Source of the DNA: Pseudomonadota bacterium
Lineage (GTDB): Bacteria; Pseudomonadota; Alphaproteobacteria; Sphingomonadales; SMXR01
Assembly (NCBI GenBank): GCA_022568115.1
Contig: JADFFP010000038.1
Span: 1 to 8,751, forward strand
Length of the DNA stretch: 8,751 bases
Direction of reading: 5' to 3'
In this document: one piece after another, positions 1-7,302 of the stretch
How positions within the stretch are numbered: the first letter of the stretch is position 1
Layout of the letters: the number at the start of each line of letters is the position of its first letter
Notes under the pieces: model-generated
Databases searched by the model: none
What the model saw: the letters and a program-made list of their open reading frames with translations, nothing else
What the model was told of the DNA's origin: nothing
Made by a program: the position numbers and the translations under genes

Positions 1-1323
1 ATCACCTATCGGCTTCGTGACTGGGGGGTTTCACGCCAGCGCTATTGGGGCTGTCCCATTCCCTTCATCCATTGCCGGTCCTGCGGCAGCGTTCCGGTTC
101 CCCGGGAGGATCTGCCGATACGGCTGCCCGAAGATGTTGAATTTGACAAACCGGGCAACCCGCTGGACCATCACCCAACCTGGAAACACGTAAAGTGCCC
201 GAAGTGTAAGGGACAGGCGGTGCGCGAGACCGACACACTCGATACTTTTGTCGATTCAGCCTGGTATTTCGCGCGTTTTACCGCCCCTGCGGCAAAACTT
301 CCCGTTGACAAAACCCGGGCCAATTACTGGCTGCCGGTTGACCAGTACGTTGGCGGTATTGAGCATGCGATTTTGCATCTTCTTTATGCCCGGTTTTTCA
401 CCAGGGTCCTGAAAAAACTCAAGCTTCTGGATGTTGATGAACCTTTTACCGGTCTCTTTACACAAGGGATGGTCAACCACAGGACCTACCGGGACGAGGA
501 CGGCAGCTGGGTTTTACCGGCCAACTTGAAGCAGCTTGATGATGGCTCGTTTGTGCGCGCCGATAACGGCAAAAGGGTTGAAGAAGGCCGCTATGAGAAA
601 ATGAGCAAGTCGAAAAATAACGTTGTCGACTCTTCTGACATTATCGACCAGTACGGGGCCGACACCGCGCGCTGGTTCGTGATTTCCGACAGCCCGCCGG
701 AACGCGACCTTTTGTGGACCGAAGCCGGGATTGAAGGGGCATGGCGCTTTACCCGGAAGGTCTGGCGGCTGGTCAACCGGGTCAGGGAAAACCTGAGCCA
801 GGCGCCAGCCAAAGCTGATGAAAAGCTGGAGAGCGCTGAGGAGGATATTTTGCGTCTGACTCATAAAACCATTGATGGCGTTTCACAGGATATTGAGATT
901 TTTCATTTCAACAAGGCGGTGGCCAGGATTTATGAATTTGTTAATGGTCTTACCGCGGCGCCGGCTACCCTGCAAAGAAGCCATGGATTTCGGGAAGGTG
1001 TTTTTACATTGGTTAAAATGATCGGGCCGATGATGCCCCATCTGGCCGAAGAGGCCTGGCAACAACTGGGCCATAAAACCCTGTTGGCGAATGAGCCCTG
1101 GCCAGAGGTGGATAAACATTATCTGGCCGTTGAGACCATCACCATTGCCGTTCAGGTCATGGGAAAACTTCGCGACACCCTGGAAACAGCTCCCGGGACG
1201 GACCAGGCCGAGCTGGAGAAAATGGCGCTTCAGTCGGACAAGGTCCAGCGGGCGATAAACGGCAAGGATATTAAAAAAGTCATTGTCGTTCCCGATAAAA
1301 TCGTCAATATCGTTACAGAATGA
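1..1323 (+). CDS. leuS: Leucyl-tRNA synthetase, C-terminal half (5' end outside window)
   Basis: Class I aminoacyl-tRNA synthetase that charges tRNA-Leu with leucine in the cytoplasm. The frame is open from base 1 and gives 440 residues, about half of the usual 850-870, so the HIGH motif and most of the editing domain lie upstream. Visible residues 5-16 ([12 protein letters not shown]) are the LeuRS signature at the return to the catalytic core. The KMSKS loop is intact at residues 200-204 (bases 598-612). The anticodon-binding helical domain follows, and the C-terminal tRNA-binding domain ends in [12 protein letters not shown]. Cysteines 25, 28, 66 and 69 form two CxxC pairs that probably bind zinc. 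A GTG at 220 starts a shorter open frame, but it lies inside the conserved region and is not the true start. The stop overlaps the lptE start (ATGA), which suggests translational coupling. Confidence 0.98.
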   Translation: MTYRLRDWGVSRQRYWGCPIPFIHCRSCGSVPVPREDLPIRLPEDVEFDKPGNPLDHHPTWKHVKCPKCKGQAVRETDTLDTFVDSAWYFARFTAPAAKLPVDKTRANYWLPVDQYVGGIEHAILHLLYARFFTRVLKKLKLLDVDEPFTGLFTQGMVNHRTYRDEDGSWVLPANLKQLDDGSFVRADNGKRVEEGRYEKMSKSKNNVVDSSDIIDQYGADTARWFVISDSPPERDLLWTEAGIEGAWRFTRKVWRLVNRVRENLSQAPAKADEKLESAEEDILRLTHKTIDGVSQDIEIFHFNKAVARIYEFVNGLTAAPATLQRSHGFREGVFTLVKMIGPMMPHLAEEAWQQLGHKTLLANEPWPEVDKHYLAVETITIAVQVMGKLRDTLETAPGTDQAELEKMALQSDKVQRAINGKDIKKVIVVPDKIVNIVTE

Positions 1324-1826
1324 CACGTTTTCTGACATTTCCGGGGCTGGTACTTGTCCTCTTTTTGCTCTCCGGTTGCGGGTTCAAGCCTATGTATGGC
1401 GAAACCAGCGCCGATCCAGCGCTACAGGAAACTTTTGCCGGCATTGAAATCGCCCCGGTCCCGGACCGCATCGGCCAGGTGGTTCGCAACCACCTGCTGG
1501 ACAGGATCAATCCTTATGGTCAGCCGTCTGCACCAGACTATGTTCTTCACATCCAGCTGGTCCTGTCGACGGAAGGATTTGGGTTCCGGTCGGATGAATC
1601 AATCACCCGTGAAAGCCTGACGCTGGAAGCCACTTTCCGACTGACCGACCGGAAAACCGGGGATGTGGTGCTGGAAGACCTGGTGCGTTCGGTCCATACC
1701 TATGATGTGGTACAATCGGATTTCGCCAATTTCAGCGCTCAAACCGATGCCGAGGCCCGTACCGCCCTGCAGGTTTCTGAGTTGATCACCGCGAACCTGG
1801 GAATGTTTTTCAAATCCAGGCCCTAA
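1320..1826 (+). CDS. lptE: LPS-assembly lipoprotein LptE (alphaproteobacterial type)
   Basis: Predicted outer-membrane lipoprotein of 168 residues that acts with the LptD barrel to insert lipopolysaccharide into the outer leaflet. Residues 1-19 form a lipoprotein signal peptide: Arg3, a hydrophobic run at about residues 10-17, then the lipobox L-S-G-C with the lipidated cysteine at residue 20. The mature start CGFKPMYG is typical of the family. The rest is a small soluble periplasmic domain without further membrane segments. The ATG shares bases with the leuS stop and has no recognisable Shine-Dalgarno sequence, so initiation probably depends on ribosomes finishing leuS. The gene sits between leuS and holA, its usual place in this class; in Escherichia coli lptE (rlpB) also lies between leuS and holA. 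The identification rests on lipobox, length and context, because LptE sequences diverge strongly. Confidence 0.9.
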   Translation: MTRFLTFPGLVLVLFLLSGCGFKPMYGETSADPALQETFAGIEIAPVPDRIGQVVRNHLLDRINPYGQPSAPDYVLHIQLVLSTEGFGFRSDESITRESLTLEATFRLTDRKTGDVVLEDLVRSVHTYDVVQSDFANFSAQTDAEARTALQVSELITANLGMFFKSRP

Positions 1827-1831
1827 AGAAC

Positions 1832-1837
1832 CAAAGG
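1832..1837 (+). promoter_or_regulatory. Ribosome binding site of holA (GTG start)
   Basis: AAAGGG lies nine bases before the GTG at 1847. It supports this non-ATG start, since the lptE-holA gap is only 20 bases and contains no competing start codon followed by an open frame (the GTG at 1838 runs into TAA two codons later). Confidence 0.5.
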
Positions 1838-1846
1838 GTGAAGTAA

Positions 1847-2893
1847 GTGAAAGCCAGCCCGAGAGATATTAATTCATACCTGGAAAAGCTGGACCCCAGC
1901 CTCAGGGCAGTTTTGATTTTCGGCAAGGACGACGGCCTGATCCGGGAAAGGCGCGACATTATCGCCAGGCAAATCCTGCCCGAACCCGCAGATCCTTTTT
2001 GTCTTTGTCTCCTGTCCCCCGAACAAACCCGGGAGGATCCGGCCCGGATTGCCGACGAAATGGGGGCGCTTTCCATGACCGGGGGACGGCGCCTGGTGCG
2101 CCTGGATAATGCCGGCGACAATGAGACCGAAGCAATCATAAACGCCCTTACGATGAAGACCGGTAATTCCCTGCTGCTGGTCACTGCCGGCGATTTGTCC
2201 CCCAGGTCCACGCTGAGAATCTTGTTTGAGAAAGAAACGGGCATTCTGTCCATCGCCTGTTATTCGGACAGTGCTGAAAACCTGTCTTCGATGATTACCT
2301 CCTATTTTCGCCGCTATAATATCGAGGCCGGACGCGAGGTTGTGGCTTATCTTACCCAACAGCTGGGCAATGACCGGCTGGTAACCCGGGCCGAGCTGGA
2401 GAAAATTTCTTTCTATCTCAATGCCCGGGAGGGGGATAAGGGCCCGCCCAAGACCCTGACCCTGGAAGAAACCCAGGCTCTGACCAGTGATGCTTCAACC
2501 CTGACGCTTGGCGATATCGCCAGCGCCACTACCGGCCACAATCAGACCCGTCTGGCCGGGCTTCTCGACAAGGCGGCGGTGGAGGGGATTAATGCCGTTG
2601 CGATTTTGATGGCAGTGCAATCACGGTTGCTGAATTTACATTTGGTGCGCGGCCTGATGGACGAAGGAACGCCCCTGAGCGACGCCATGAAACAGGTGCG
2701 CCCACCCATTTTTTTTATGGAGAAAGATGCCTTCGTCTCCCAGGTTAGAAGCTGGCCGGAAAAACGGTTGTTGTCGGCGCTGGATTATGCCGTCCGGGCT
2801 GAAGCCGCGTGCAAGAAAACTGGTAGTCCTGATTTTACGATCGCCTCCAAGACGTGTCTCGACATCAGTAGAGCATCTGGAAAAAGACAATAA
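1847..2893 (+). CDS. holA: DNA polymerase III subunit delta (clamp loader)
   Basis: Delta subunit of the clamp-loader complex, which opens the beta sliding clamp and places it on primed DNA at the replication fork. It has 348 residues, close to the usual 340. Residues 20-35, with LIFGKDDGLIRERRD, match the family's N-terminal strand and helix; in this subunit the AAA+ fold lacks a functional ATP site. The lid and C-terminal collar follow (VAILMAVQSRLLNLHLVRGL at about 250-270). The start is GTG at 1847, preceded by a purine-rich AAAGGG stretch (1832-1837). No in-frame ATG would retain the conserved N-terminus. It follows lptE by 20 bases and probably shares its transcript. The gene ends 17 bases before the convergent parB stop. 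An uninterrupted run of eight T occurs at 2709-2716, within the codons for Ile-Phe-Phe. Confidence 0.95.
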   Translation: MKASPRDINSYLEKLDPSLRAVLIFGKDDGLIRERRDIIARQILPEPADPFCLCLLSPEQTREDPARIADEMGALSMTGGRRLVRLDNAGDNETEAIINALTMKTGNSLLLVTAGDLSPRSTLRILFEKETGILSIACYSDSAENLSSMITSYFRRYNIEAGREVVAYLTQQLGNDRLVTRAELEKISFYLNAREGDKGPPKTLTLEETQALTSDASTLTLGDIASATTGHNQTRLAGLLDKAAVEGINAVAILMAVQSRLLNLHLVRGLMDEGTPLSDAMKQVRPPIFFMEKDAFVSQVRSWPEKRLLSALDYAVRAEAACKKTGSPDFTIASKTCLDISRASGKRQ

Positions 2894-2910
2894 AATCAAT
2901 GAGTTAGTGA

Positions 2911-3837
2911 TTATCTGGATTTCCTCAGGCGCTTGCAAACAGCCTCCAGCTGATCCAGGTCCTGGTAGTGAATGACCAATTTGCCGCCCTTCCCTTTGTA
3001 CTGGATATCCACCTTCAGCCCCAGGCTTTGGCCTAACGATTTTTCCAGCGCCCGGGTATCGGCATCCTTAACAGCGGCTGATTTTTTGCCCGGCTTCGCG
3101 GTGGGTTTTTTTGATCCGGCAAGGGCTTCGATATCACGGACATTCAAGGCTTCCCGCAAAATCCTTTTGGCCAGCGCCGAGGGGTCGTCCGAGCCGATCA
3201 GCGCCCGGGCATGGCCCATGGTCAGTTTCCTCTCGTCCAGCAGCCTGATGACATCTTTGGGCAAGGTAAGAAGACGAACCAGGTTGGCGATATGGCTGCG
3301 GCTTTTGCCTACCAGCTTGGCCACTTCTTCCTGTTTGTGGCCAAAATCGTTGATCAGGCGGCTGTAGCCCTGCGCCTCCTCGACCGGCGTCAGGTCTTCG
3401 CGCTGGACATTTTCAATAATAGAGATTTGCAGGACATCCTGATTGTCCAGATCTCTGACAACCACAGGAACTTCATGAAGACCTGCTTTTTGCGCCGCGC
3501 GCCAGCGTCGTTCCCCGGCGACAATTTCGTATGAATCCTTCATTTGTCCCGGCCGCACCAGAATTGGCTGCAGCAATCCGCTTTCCCTGATAGAATTCGC
3601 CAATTCTTTCAGTTGTTCATTGCGAAAAATCCGGCGCGGCTGTAACGGCGTTGGATTCAAAAATTCAATCGGCAGCATTTGGCTCTGGGATCTGGGGGTT
3701 TGCGCTCTCCGGAAAGGTTTTTTCTTTTCTCCCAGGTCGGGATAAGCGGTAGCAGTCACCGGCTTTCTGGGTTTGTCGCCCAAAAGTGCCGAAAGCCCTT
3801 TTCCCAGTCCTCTTCGCTTGGCCGCCATGTTTCTCAT
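2911..3837 (-). CDS. parB: Chromosome partitioning protein ParB (CTPase clamp)
   Basis: ParB binds parS, uses CTP to close as a sliding clamp, spreads on neighbouring DNA and forms the centromere complex moved by ParA. The 308 residues hold all expected parts. The ParA-stimulating N-terminal peptide is RRGLGKGLSALLG (8-20). The CTP-binding domain has QPRR (66-69), GERRWRA (108-114) and ENVQREDL (142-149). The helix-turn-helix that reads parS spans about 168-193. A lysine-rich linker (243-257) leads to the C-terminal dimerisation domain (about 260-305). The start is uncertain: ATG 3837 has AAAGGA only two bases upstream, while ATG 3828 (305 residues, starting MAAKRRGLG) has it eleven bases upstream and fits usual family starts better. 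It follows parA by 36 bases and converges on holA. Two parS sites occur in the same window. Confidence 0.97.
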   Translation of the reverse strand: MRNMAAKRRGLGKGLSALLGDKPRKPVTATAYPDLGEKKKPFRRAQTPRSQSQMLPIEFLNPTPLQPRRIFRNEQLKELANSIRESGLLQPILVRPGQMKDSYEIVAGERRWRAAQKAGLHEVPVVVRDLDNQDVLQISIIENVQREDLTPVEEAQGYSRLINDFGHKQEEVAKLVGKSRSHIANLVRLLTLPKDVIRLLDERKLTMGHARALIGSDDPSALAKRILREALNVRDIEALAGSKKPTAKPGKKSAAVKDADTRALEKSLGQSLGLKVDIQYKGKGGKLVIHYQDLDQLEAVCKRLRKSR

Positions 3838-3839
3838 AG

Positions 3840-3845
3840 TCCTTT
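3840..3845 (-). promoter_or_regulatory. Shine-Dalgarno of parB, placed between two start options
   Basis: AAAGGA on the minus strand, preceded by further A residues. The gap is two bases to ATG 3837 and eleven to ATG 3828. The first is too short and the second somewhat long, so spacing slightly favours the inner ATG, as does the usual N-terminal sequence of ParB. Confidence 0.5.
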
Positions 3846-3873
3846 TTTTGACATAACTTGGTTAAAAATGAAT

Positions 3874-4662
3874 TTACGCAGCGGATTTACTTTTCTTCAG
3901 CAATTCCGAGGCCAGCTTGATATAGGCTTGGCTGCCGGCACAGTTAAAATCGTATAAAAGTGAGGGTTTCCCATAGCTTGGAGCCTCCGACATACGCACG
4001 TTTCTCGGGATCATGGTGTCAAATACCTTGGACCCCAGGTAATTCCTGACATCATCCGCAACCTGGCTGGAGAGGTTGTTGCGGGTATCGAACATGGTCA
4101 GCACGATCCCGTGGATTTCCAGCCCCGGGTTGAAGTTGACCTTCACCCGCTCGATAGTTTTCAGCAGAAGACTTAACCCCTCAAGGGCAAAAAACTCGCA
4201 CTGCAGCGGCACCAGGACGGAGGTTGCGGCAACCAGGGCGTTCAGGGTCAGGAGCGACAGCGACGGCGGGCAGTCAATAATAATAAAATCATATTCTTGC
4301 AGGACTTTCGACTTTGAAATGGCCTTCCGGAGCTGAAAAGTCCGGTCTTCGAAGTCAATCAGCTCCACTTCAGCGCCAGACAGGTCGATGGTCGCCGAAA
4401 CGATATCCAAACCGGGGATTCCAGTGCCCAGGATCGCCTTATCCAGGGCCGCTGTCCCTAAAATCACCTCATATATAGTGGGATTTCGGTCTTCCTGCTC
4501 GATCCCAAAGCCGGTGCTGGCATTTCCCTGGGGGTCAAGATCAATAACCATGATTCTTTCCCCGACCGCAGCGATGGCGGTGGCAAGGTTGATGGTGGTT
4601 GTGGTTTTGCCAACTCCCCCTTTTTGGTTGGCTATGGCTATGACTTTGCATGGCATCGTCAC
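3874..4662 (-). CDS. parA: Chromosome partitioning ATPase ParA (Soj family)
   Basis: Deviant Walker-type ATPase that binds DNA non-specifically as an ATP dimer and moves or positions ParB-parS complexes during segregation. The 262 residues match the chromosomal ParA/Soj length, and there is no N-terminal helix-turn-helix of the plasmid type. The deviant Walker A motif is KGGVGKTT (14-21, with the signature lysine 14). Motif A' is DLDPQGN (41-47). Walker B lies at DFIIIDCPPS (125-134). The C-terminus contains YDFNCAGSQAY (237-247), typical of chromosomal ParA. Translation could start at GTG 4662 or at ATG 4656 (260 residues); a strong AAGGAG lies 4 and 10 bases upstream respectively. The gene sits between rsmG (21 bases) and parB (36 bases), and all three are probably on one transcript. 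Confidence 0.98.
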   Translation of the reverse strand: MTMPCKVIAIANQKGGVGKTTTTINLATAIAAVGERIMVIDLDPQGNASTGFGIEQEDRNPTIYEVILGTAALDKAILGTGIPGLDIVSATIDLSGAEVELIDFEDRTFQLRKAISKSKVLQEYDFIIIDCPPSLSLLTLNALVAATSVLVPLQCEFFALEGLSLLLKTIERVKVNFNPGLEIHGIVLTMFDTRNNLSSQVADDVRNYLGSKVFDTMIPRNVRMSEAPSYGKPSLLYDFNCAGSQAYIKLASELLKKSKSAA

Positions 4663-4666
4663 ATTT

Positions 4667-4672
4667 CTCCTT
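4667..4672 (-). promoter_or_regulatory. Strong Shine-Dalgarno of parA
   Basis: AAGGAG on the minus strand, the best ribosome binding site in the window. It stands four bases before GTG 4662 and ten before ATG 4656, so it confirms initiation here but does not choose between the two codons. Confidence 0.7.
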
Positions 4673-4683
4673 AACCCTTCAAT

Positions 4684-5331
4684 TTATTCCTCTTTGCCCT
4701 TACGGGCAGGTCCCGCCATGCTAATTTCCGTCAGCCTGACCACTGTGCCTGCTGGCCCGGTCCGGCTTGGAAATAATTCTTCTGACATAATCCAGTTTTT
4801 CCGGGCCGAGGTCAACTCCTCTTCTGCCCGCGCCCCCTTGAGAAGCCAGAATTCTCCCCCTGCCTTTAGAAACGGTGTCCCCCAGGCCAACAGCTGGCCG
4901 ATATTCGCAAGCGCCCTCGCGGTCACGATATCGACCGGAAAGGGGCGGATTTCCTCGATTTTTTCCTGTATTATCTCGGCATTTACACCGGTTTCCCGGA
5001 TTACCTGACGCAAAAAGGCCGCGCGCTTGGCGCTTGGTTCAACCAGAATAACTTTCTCACCCAACAGCGCCAAAACCAGCCCGGGAAAACCGGCGCCACT
5101 GCCAATATCCATCCAGGTCAAAGGCCCTTTATCCGGCTTGGCCTTTTGCACAAGAGGCAACAACTGGGCTGAATCCAGAAAATGCCGCTGCCAAACATCT
5201 TCCCTGGTGGCCGGGCCGACCAGATTGATTTTGCCCTGCCATTTGGAAAGAAAATCGGCATAGATTTTGAATTTTTCCAATGTTTCACGTGAAACATTGG
5301 CCGCTTTTTGAAAATCTTCGGAACCGAACAT
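4684..5331 (-). CDS. rsmG: 16S rRNA (guanine-N7)-methyltransferase RsmG (GidB)
   Basis: SAM-dependent methyltransferase that forms m7G527 (E. coli numbering) in the 530 loop of 16S rRNA. The protein has 215 residues (E. coli 207). The SAM-binding glycine-rich motif is DIGSGAGFPG (75-84), preceded by the family segment NLVGPATREDVWQRHFLDS (36-54). The acidic end of strand 2 is ILVEPSAKRAAFLR (95-108), and TARAL (138-142) follows. The ATG at 5331 shares one base with the TGA of mnmG (TGATG) and has no Shine-Dalgarno sequence, so it is probably translated by coupling. Codons 12-17 (NVSRET) contain an exact parS site, so this stretch carries both protein and centromere information. parA follows after 21 bases. 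Confidence 0.97.
   Translation of the reverse strand: MFGSEDFQKAANVSRETLEKFKIYADFLSKWQGKINLVGPATREDVWQRHFLDSAQLLPLVQKAKPDKGPLTWMDIGSGAGFPGLVLALLGEKVILVEPSAKRAAFLRQVIRETGVNAEIIQEKIEEIRPFPVDIVTARALANIGQLLAWGTPFLKAGGEFWLLKGARAEEELTSARKNWIMSEELFPSRTGPAGTVVRLTEISMAGPARKGKEE
5277..5300. promoter_or_regulatory. parS: parS centromere site 1, inside rsmG, within a 24-bp palindrome
   Basis: The core 5281-5296 reads TGTTTCACGTGAAACA, the exact 16-bp ParB recognition consensus. The symmetry continues four bases on each side, making 5277-5300 a perfect 24-bp palindrome; it breaks at 5276/5301. It lies in rsmG codons for N-V-S-R-E-T and their neighbours. It is the predicted loading site for the ParB encoded about 1.4 kb away on the same strand. 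A parS in the start of rsmG/gidB is known from other bacteria. Confidence 0.95.
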
Positions 5332-7226
5332 CAGGCGGTCTTGCGGAGGTCCGTTTTTTTAACATAACCGAGCAAGGCGGTCAGCGCCGCGGGCGTGGTC
5401 CCGGCAATCCGGGCCGCGGCACCCAGAGTTTCCGGCCGGGCGTGCTCAAAACGTTCCACCTGCTCGGTGGAAAGTCCCGGAATCTTTGAAAAATTCAGGT
5501 TTTGGGGAACAATCAGGCTCTCGTCCTTCCGGAAGGCCTCAATATCGGCGCGCTGGCGCTCCATGTAAGCACTGTAATGTGCATCAATTTCCAGTTGCTC
5601 CTGAACTTTGGGTGAAATTCCCGCCAATTCTTCCCCCCAGAGCCTTTTCAGGTCTTCAAAGGTGATCGAATTATAAGCCAACAGGTCGAGCGCGGAACGG
5701 CGCACTCCGTCTCTGGTGATTTTCAGACCATGACGTCCGGCGGCATTTGGGGTCACGGTCAATTTGGCCAGTTTTTCGCGCGTGGCATCCAGTTCTTTCT
5801 TATAAGAAATGAAATGTTCCCATCTTTTTGTGCCGACCAGCCCCCAGGCCTTCCCCTTTTCAGTCAGACGGCGGTCGGCATTGTCAGCCCTGAGATGCAA
5901 CCGGTATTCCGCCCGGCTGGTAAACATGCGGTACGGTTCGGTCACACCGTGGGTGACCAGATCATCGACCATGACGCCCAGGTAGGCATCGGCCCGATCC
6001 AGGCGAAACTGTGCTCTTTCTCCACCCTTAAGACTGAGCGCGGCATTGGCCCCGGCCCAAAGTCCCTGCGCTGCCGCTTCCTCGTATCCGGTCGTCCCAT
6101 TAATCTGGCCGGCAAGGAAAAGCCCAGGTATTCTGCGGGTCTCGAAGGTATTAAGCAATTCCCTGGCATCAACGTGATCGTATTCAATGGCATAGCCGGG
6201 TCGCAGAATCTCTGCTTTCTCAAGGCCTGGAATGGAGTGCACCATAAGGGCCTGCACCTCCTCTGGCAGCGAGGTAGAAATACCATTGGGATAGATGGTG
6301 TCGTCGTCCAGCCCTTCGGGCTCGAGAAAGATCTGGTGGCTTTCTTTTTCAGCAAAACGAACCACTTTGTCTTCGATCGAAGGACAATACCGCGGCCCCC
6401 GGCCTGTGATCTGGCCTGAGTACATCGGCGAGCGCGCCAGGTTGGCCCTGATTACAGCGTGGGTTTTCTTGGTAGTGCCGGTAATAAAGCACGGCACCTG
6501 CGGAACGGTGATTTTTTCCGTCATAAACGAAAACGGTACCGGCGGATTATCCCCCGGCTGCTCTGCCAGGGATGAAAAATCGATTGTTTTGGCGCTCAGG
6601 CGCGGCGGGGTCCCGGTTTTCATGCGCCCCAGGGTAAATCCGGCGCGCTCAAGTGTTTTCGAGAGGCCTAAGGCAGGCTTATCCCCGACCCGGCCAGCCG
6701 GGATTTTGGTCTCCCCGATGTGAATCAGGCCGCGCAGGAACGTTCCGGTGGTTAAAATTACCTTTTTTGCCGCAATTTCATTTCCATCAGCCAGAATTAT
6801 GCCCCTGATACCCCTTTTGCCGTCCAAAATCAGGTCTTCCACCGCCCCGGCAATAACTTTGAGGTTGGGAGTGTTGAAAATCAGCTCCTGGATAGCAGCT
6901 TTATACAAAGCGCGGTCGGCCTGGGCCCGCGGCCCGCGCACCGCCGGGCCTTTGCGGCGGTTGAGGATGCGAAACTGGATGCCGGAAGCATCCGCCGCCC
7001 GGCCCATCAGGCCGTCCAGAGCATCAATCTCGCGCACCAGGTGTCCCTTGCCAAGCCCGCCAATGGCCGGATTGCAGGACATTTCCCCGATCGTTTCAAT
7101 CTTGTGGGTCACCAGCGCCACATCGGCGCCAATACGCGACGCGGCAGCCGCGGCTTCTACCCCGGCATGGCCGCCGCCAATTACAATAATGTCAAACGTG
7201 TCCTTCATGGCGCCGTTATGTACCAT
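5331..7226 (-). CDS. mnmG: tRNA uridine 5-carboxymethylaminomethyl modification enzyme MnmG (GidA)
   Basis: FAD-dependent partner of MnmE. Together they install the carboxymethylaminomethyl group on C5 of wobble uridine 34 in certain tRNAs, using methylenetetrahydrofolate and glycine. The 631 residues match the family (E. coli 629). The N-terminal FAD dinucleotide motif is IGGGHAG (16-22). Two functional cysteines are present: Cys51 in CNPAIGG, and Cys281 in [13 protein letters not shown], matching E. coli Cys47 and Cys277. A second FAD-contact segment is [17 protein letters not shown] (372-388). The C-terminal region contains [13 protein letters not shown] (431-443) and the helical tRNA/MnmE-binding domain. 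ATG 7226 gives six extra residues before Met7 (ATG 7208), which is where most family members would begin; neither has a clear Shine-Dalgarno. The stop overlaps rsmG by one base. Confidence 0.98.
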   Translation of the reverse strand: MVHNGAMKDTFDIIVIGGGHAGVEAAAAASRIGADVALVTHKIETIGEMSCNPAIGGLGKGHLVREIDALDGLMGRAADASGIQFRILNRRKGPAVRGPRAQADRALYKAAIQELIFNTPNLKVIAGAVEDLILDGKRGIRGIILADGNEIAAKKVILTTGTFLRGLIHIGETKIPAGRVGDKPALGLSKTLERAGFTLGRMKTGTPPRLSAKTIDFSSLAEQPGDNPPVPFSFMTEKITVPQVPCFITGTTKKTHAVIRANLARSPMYSGQITGRGPRYCPSIEDKVVRFAEKESHQIFLEPEGLDDDTIYPNGISTSLPEEVQALMVHSIPGLEKAEILRPGYAIEYDHVDARELLNTFETRRIPGLFLAGQINGTTGYEEAAAQGLWAGANAALSLKGGERAQFRLDRADAYLGVMVDDLVTHGVTEPYRMFTSRAEYRLHLRADNADRRLTEKGKAWGLVGTKRWEHFISYKKELDATREKLAKLTVTPNAAGRHGLKITRDGVRRSALDLLAYNSITFEDLKRLWGEELAGISPKVQEQLEIDAHYSAYMERQRADIEAFRKDESLIVPQNLNFSKIPGLSTEQVERFEHARPETLGAAARIAGTTPAALTALLGYVKKTDLRKTA

Positions 7227-7276
7227 AATTTTCTGAAAATACCAGAAAAAGACTGATCCGGTAAATGGGCGGGTAA

Positions 7277-7292
7277 TGTTTCACGTGAAACA
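7277..7292. promoter_or_regulatory. parS: parS centromere site 2, in the mnmE-mnmG gap
   Basis: A second exact TGTTTCACGTGAAACA. Here the perfect symmetry covers 18 bp (7276-7293) and breaks at 7275/7294. It lies in the 73-base non-coding gap between the mnmE stop and the mnmG start, 51 bases before ATG 7226, and about 2 kb from site 1. With two sites and parAB in under 5 kb, this looks like part of the chromosomal centromere cluster. Confidence 0.95.
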
Positions 7293-7302
7293 TCGCGTCA
7301 AT
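7280..7302 (-). promoter_or_regulatory. Possible weak promoter for mnmG, overlapping parS
   Basis: On the minus strand TTGACG (7302-7297) matches the -35 consensus at 5 of 6 positions and starts right after the mnmE stop codon. Seventeen bases later CATTAC (around 7279-7274) matches the -10 consensus at only 3 of 6. parS fills the spacer. If real, ParB loading would compete with RNA polymerase. The -10 element is poor, so this is tentative. Confidence 0.2.

Noticed and set aside
28..35. parS half-site GTTTCACG in leuS
   Set aside because: Only one half of the palindrome is present; an 8-base match is expected by chance in a window of this size.
883..1338. 151-codon minus-strand frame antisense to leuS, plus other long antisense frames over parB, mnmG and mnmE
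   Set aside because: Each lies wholly over a gene identified by motifs and has no domain signature of its own; long shadow frames are common in GC-rich coding DNA.
2709..2716. Run of eight T in holA as a possible phase-variable or slippage site
   Set aside because: It encodes Ile-Phe-Phe in frame in an essential replication gene, and the frame is intact on both sides; nothing suggests programmed frameshifting.
5280..5489. Plus-strand open frame beginning MFHVKH, opposite mnmG/rsmG; a similar one begins at 7276
   Set aside because: Both begin MFHVKH only because the parS palindrome happens to read ATG-TTT-CAC-GTG-AAA-CAT. The rest lies antisense to well-identified genes and resembles no protein family.
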